A DNA stretch of 8,133 bases from CAZDUS01 sp044344495 (GTDB lineage Bacteria; Verrucomicrobiota; Kiritimatiellia; CAIKKV01; CAITUY01). Position numbers and translations under genes: made by a program. The stretch lies in NCBI GenBank assembly GCA_044344495.1, contig JBIJCW010000102.1, positions 1-8,133 on the forward strand, in the 5' to 3' direction. Positions within the stretch are counted from its first letter, which is position 1. Each line of letters opens with the position of its first letter. The notes below the pieces were generated by a model that searched no databases, had not been told where the DNA came from, and saw nothing but the letters and a program-made list of their open reading frames with translations. Below are positions 5,998 through 8,133 of the stretch, one piece after another.

Positions 5998-6026
5998 GTG
6001 GCATGGGCTTAGTTGGACGGTAAAAT
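5998..6026 (+). promoter_or_regulatory. Candidate sigma70-like promoter for the rhodanese-HD operon
   Basis: GTGGCA (5998-6003, four of six matches) is followed after 17 bases by TAAAAT (6021-6026, five of six). The inferred start of transcription is near 6033, about 57 bases before the ATG at 6090. It lies back to back with the candidate FHA promoter, their -35 boxes separated by two bases, so the two operons may compete or share control. Confidence 0.38.
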
Positions 6027-6089
6027 GGGAATGTGTTTTGGCGGAGAGTGGGGTAGTATGGCGCGAATGTTACCGAAAAGGATGATGCC

Positions 6090-6449
6090 ATGAATTCACT
6101 GTGGATGGGGTTGGTGGTTGCGGTCTTGGTGGTGTTGATTGCCAAGGTTGTGCTGGGCGGGGCGGGCGCAGGCAAGGCCGTGGTGAGGGAGAAGATCAAA
6201 GGGGGGGCCATGATTGTTGATGTGCGTACGCCGGGCGAATATGCAGGCGGGCATTATGAGGGAGCGACAAACATTCCCCTTCAGGAACTGGGAGGGCGCC
6301 TGGATCAACTGGGGGCGAAGGACCGGGCGATCGTCGTCTATTGCGCCTCCGGGATGCGGAGTGCGCAGGCGGCCAAGATCCTGGTTGGCGCGGGTTACAA
6401 GGATGTGACCAATGCCGGCGGGCTGCAGAACCTGGCGCGTGGGCGATGA
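6090..6449 (+). CDS. Membrane-anchored single-domain rhodanese
   Basis: The 119-residue protein has an N-terminal hydrophobic segment at about residues 5-23, then a complete small rhodanese domain of the GlpE/PspE size. Landmarks are VDVRTPGEYAGGHYEGATNI (from residue 43), with the conserved Asp44 and Arg46, and the active-site loop CASGMRS at 85-91 with the persulfide-forming Cys85. Rhodaneses move sulfane sulfur between donors and acceptors such as thiosulfate and thiols; the physiological acceptor here is unknown. The membrane segment may be an uncleaved anchor, with the domain probably outside the cytoplasm. AAGGAT about 6 bases before the ATG supports the start. The stop overlaps the next start as ATGA, so it is coupled to the HD-domain gene, though I know of no standard functional link between them. 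Confidence 0.92.
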   Translation: MNSLWMGLVVAVLVVLIAKVVLGGAGAGKAVVREKIKGGAMIVDVRTPGEYAGGHYEGATNIPLQELGGRLDQLGAKDRAIVVYCASGMRSAQAAKILVGAGYKDVTNAGGLQNLARGR

Positions 6450-6847
6450 AATATCTGCGGGCACAGTTGATACGGAACCTGGTTGATTATTTTGGCGACG
6501 ATGATCGGCGGATTGAGCATGCGTTGCGTGTCCTGCACCATGCCGAGATGGTGATGATTGGCCGTCCGGGGTGTGATCCGGACATAATCATTGCCGTGGC
6601 GTTGCTGCACGATGTGGGGATCAAGGTGTCGGAGGCGAAGCACGGATACAACAACGGGCGGACCCAGGAGGAGTACGGGCCGCCGGTGGCGGCGCAACTG
6701 CTGGAGCGTATTGGGTTTCCCGGGGAGAAGATTGAGATTGTGAAGCAGATTATCGGGAATCACCATTCCCCGGCGCGGTATGACTATCCGGAACTGGCGG
6801 TGTTAAAGGAAGCGGATTTGATTGTGAACCGGGACGACGTGGATTGA
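6446..6847 (+). CDS. Small HD-domain phosphohydrolase
   Basis: This 133-residue protein is little more than one HD domain. Metal-binding landmarks are His31 or His32 in LHHAEMV, the defining His55-Asp56 in VALLHDVGIK, His106/His107 in IGNHHSPAR and Asp124 in LKEADLIV. Proteins of this size and pattern usually hydrolyse nucleotides or other phosphate esters with a divalent metal; the substrate cannot be told from sequence. The start at 6446 overlaps the rhodanese stop as ATGA. The frame is open further upstream, to 6341, but that part is antisense-free shadow of the rhodanese gene and MKYLRAQLIRNLVDYF begins like a normal HD protein. The C-terminus ends soon after the last motif, so the protein is short but not obviously cut. 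The next gene converges with a 12-base gap. Confidence 0.88.
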   Translation: MKYLRAQLIRNLVDYFGDDDRRIEHALRVLHHAEMVMIGRPGCDPDIIIAVALLHDVGIKVSEAKHGYNNGRTQEEYGPPVAAQLLERIGFPGEKIEIVKQIIGNHHSPARYDYPELAVLKEADLIVNRDDVD

Positions 6848-6859
6848 GTCGTCAGCGGA

Positions 6860-8133
6860 TCAGGGGGAGGGGAGTTGCAGGTGTCGGACGTCGTTGGATT
6901 CGGTGACGGTTACCAGTCGTGACCGGAGGGCGGGGGGCAGGGTGAGGGTGGAGCGGGTGAGGTCGAAGGACATGGGGGGTATTCGCAGACCCTCGGGAAT
7001 TTTCAGCGACATCGTGTTATTGCGCAGGGTGGCCGTGATTTCCGAAAACAGGCGGGCAGGGGCCTGAATCTGAATACCGCCGGAAAGTTCGGTGAATCCG
7101 CCGCAGGTGGTTACTTCAACCCGCAGGAGGTCAGGGGCCTGCTTGGACAGGGAGAGGTTGCTGGAGATCTTGCTCCAGGGCCAGCCGAATCCCTGCATTT
7201 CGCCCGTAAGGGTGACTGTCCTGCCGGGGGTATCGGTCAACACGAGTTCCACATCGCCTTGTTCCATTGCGAGGGCGAGGCACGGGGTGCGGCCAGGCGG
7301 GATCAGAATGGTTTCGTGCCATTCCTTGAAAACGGGTGTGCCTGCGAGCCAGGCCAGAAGGCCGGCGGTGGCGAGGAGTGAGGCGCAGATTCCGACGAGC
7401 ACGGGATGGCGCAAAGGTTTGGGCGTGCAGGGGTGATCCTCGTGGTAGGGGAGGCGGAGGACGACATAGTAGAGGAGAAAAGCGGCGAAGGCGGGGAAGA
7501 AGGCTGACCAGAGGACATCGGAGGCGAAGTGCGCGCCGGCGGCCATGCGGGCGAGGCCGATCAGGGTTCCGTAGAAGGCGGAGGCGGTGAGGACAAGGGT
7601 GGCGATGAGCTTGCGGCGCCGCCGGAGCAGGAAATAGAAAGCCACGAAATAGTAGCCGGTGGAGCTGTGGCCGCAGGGGAAGGATTTTCCGCGGCCGGGG
7701 GCCCCCTGTTCGAGGACGGGTTGGAATTCCCAGTGGCCGCCGAACTCGGTCACCTGCCTGGGGCGGGGGCGGCCCCAGTGGTCCTTAAAGATGGTGTTGA
7801 CGAAGAGGCCGGGGCCGATGGCGAGGACGAGAAACAGGTAGAGGCAATGGCGGCGCCAGCGGGCGAGGGTTGGACGGCGGGACCCCAGGATGAAGGCGGC
7901 GAGCGCCGCCACGGAGACTACCAGTGCGGGCCAGGTTCCGAACCGGTAGAGAAAGCGCCAGAGCGGGTAGAACTCATAGGGCCAGGCGGCGCCGGTTTTG
8001 GCATGGAACAGGGATTGCAGGCGGAGATCGAGTGCCCCATCAAGGAAGGGGACGATCGACAGAAAGAGGAGGAGGGTCAGCCAGAGAAGGTCCGGCAACC
8101 AGAGGGCGCGGTAGGATGGACGGGGATTAGTCA
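6860..8133 (-). CDS. PAP2-family membrane phosphatase with extra C-terminal domain (start at or beyond right edge)
   Basis: The protein has the three PAP2 motifs (numbering from the internal TTG at 8098): KDHWGRPRPR with Lys105, Arg112 and Pro113; PCGHSS with His144; and ARMAAGAHFASD with Arg184, His190 and Asp194. About six hydrophobic segments carry this core, as in lipid A and lipid phosphate phosphatases whose active site faces outward; the motif-1 context KDHWGRPRPRQVTEFGG resembles LpxE-type enzymes. A seventh hydrophobic segment at about 233-253 leads to a C-terminal domain of some 155 residues that is not part of the PAP2 fold. It looks beta-rich and ends in LQLPSP. The frame stays open past 8098 to the edge and reads xTG-ACT-AAT with the first base outside, so a start at 8134 giving (M)TNPRPSYRALWLPDL is likely. 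The TTG at 8098 has no ribosome binding site. Confidence 0.9.
   Translation of the reverse strand, partial: TNPRPSYRALWLPDLLWLTLLLFLSIVPFLDGALDLRLQSLFHAKTGAAWPYEFYPLWRFLYRFGTWPALVVSVAALAAFILGSRRPTLARWRRHCLYLFLVLAIGPGLFVNTIFKDHWGRPRPRQVTEFGGHWEFQPVLEQGAPGRGKSFPCGHSSTGYYFVAFYFLLRRRRKLIATLVLTASAFYGTLIGLARMAAGAHFASDVLWSAFFPAFAAFLLYYVVLRLPYHEDHPCTPKPLRHPVLVGICASLLATAGLLAWLAGTPVFKEWHETILIPPGRTPCLALAMEQGDVELVLTDTPGRTVTLTGEMQGFGWPWSKISSNLSLSKQAPDLLRVEVTTCGGFTELSGGIQIQAPARLFSEITATLRNNTMSLKIPEGLRIPPMSFDLTRSTLTLPPALRSRLVTVTESNDVRHLQLPSP

Noticed and set aside
6848..6859. Terminator between the converging HD and PAP2 genes
   Set aside because: The gap is only 12 bases and I could find no stable hairpin with a T run around it by eye.
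1..8133. tRNA, rRNA, CRISPR array, insertion sequence or riboswitch
   Set aside because: The genes fill nearly the whole window; the two intergenic gaps of about 115 and 155 bases show no cloverleaf, direct repeat array, transposase or known riboswitch core that I can recognise.

Overview
This is a GC-rich bacterial window with densely packed genes and no RNA genes, mobile elements or CRISPR arrays that I can see. A lipobox lipoprotein, a type II secretion/type IV pilus-like minor pseudopilin and a PAP2 phosphatase of the lipid A phosphatase type point to a diderm (Gram-negative-type) bacterium. The overall style (very G-rich plus strand, many short ATGA-coupled operons, pseudopilin plus FHA genes) would suit the Planctomycetes-Verrucomicrobia-Chlamydiae group or a related lineage, but that is a guess from style and not a taxonomic call.

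Layout. (1) Positions 1-2372, minus strand: a three-gene operon read from right to left. It holds a previously uncalled 54-residue single-span membrane protein, a HAD-family hydrolase with a DWNGT nucleophile motif, and a membrane-anchored transglutaminase-like protein that runs off the left edge. (2) Positions 2488-4752, plus strand: bioF, bioD and a 3D-domain lipoprotein, tightly packed. (3) Positions 4655-5934, minus strand: an FHA-domain protein with a C-terminal membrane anchor, coupled to a GspJ-like pseudopilin whose 3' end overlaps the 3D lipoprotein gene tail-to-tail by 98 bases. (4) Positions 6090-6847, plus strand: a membrane-anchored rhodanese coupled to an HD-domain phosphohydrolase. 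(5) Positions 6860-8133, minus strand: a PAP2 phosphatase carrying an extra C-terminal domain, open to the right edge.

How the genes work together. BioF and BioD are the 8-amino-7-oxononanoate synthase and dethiobiotin synthetase steps of biotin synthesis; bioA and bioB are not in the window. The other operons are envelope-centred: transglutaminase-like ectodomain, 3D lipoprotein, pseudopilin, FHA tail-anchored protein and PAP2. Four neighbouring pairs overlap by the same ATGA arrangement, which suggests coupled translation. Two divergent promoter regions (about 2373-2487 and 5935-6089) hold plausible sigma70-like boxes.

I found no clear new defence or mobile system. The best candidates for something undescribed are the small coiled-coil membrane protein with its HAD and transglutaminase partners, the FHA-pseudopilin pair, and the C-terminal domain of the PAP2 protein.
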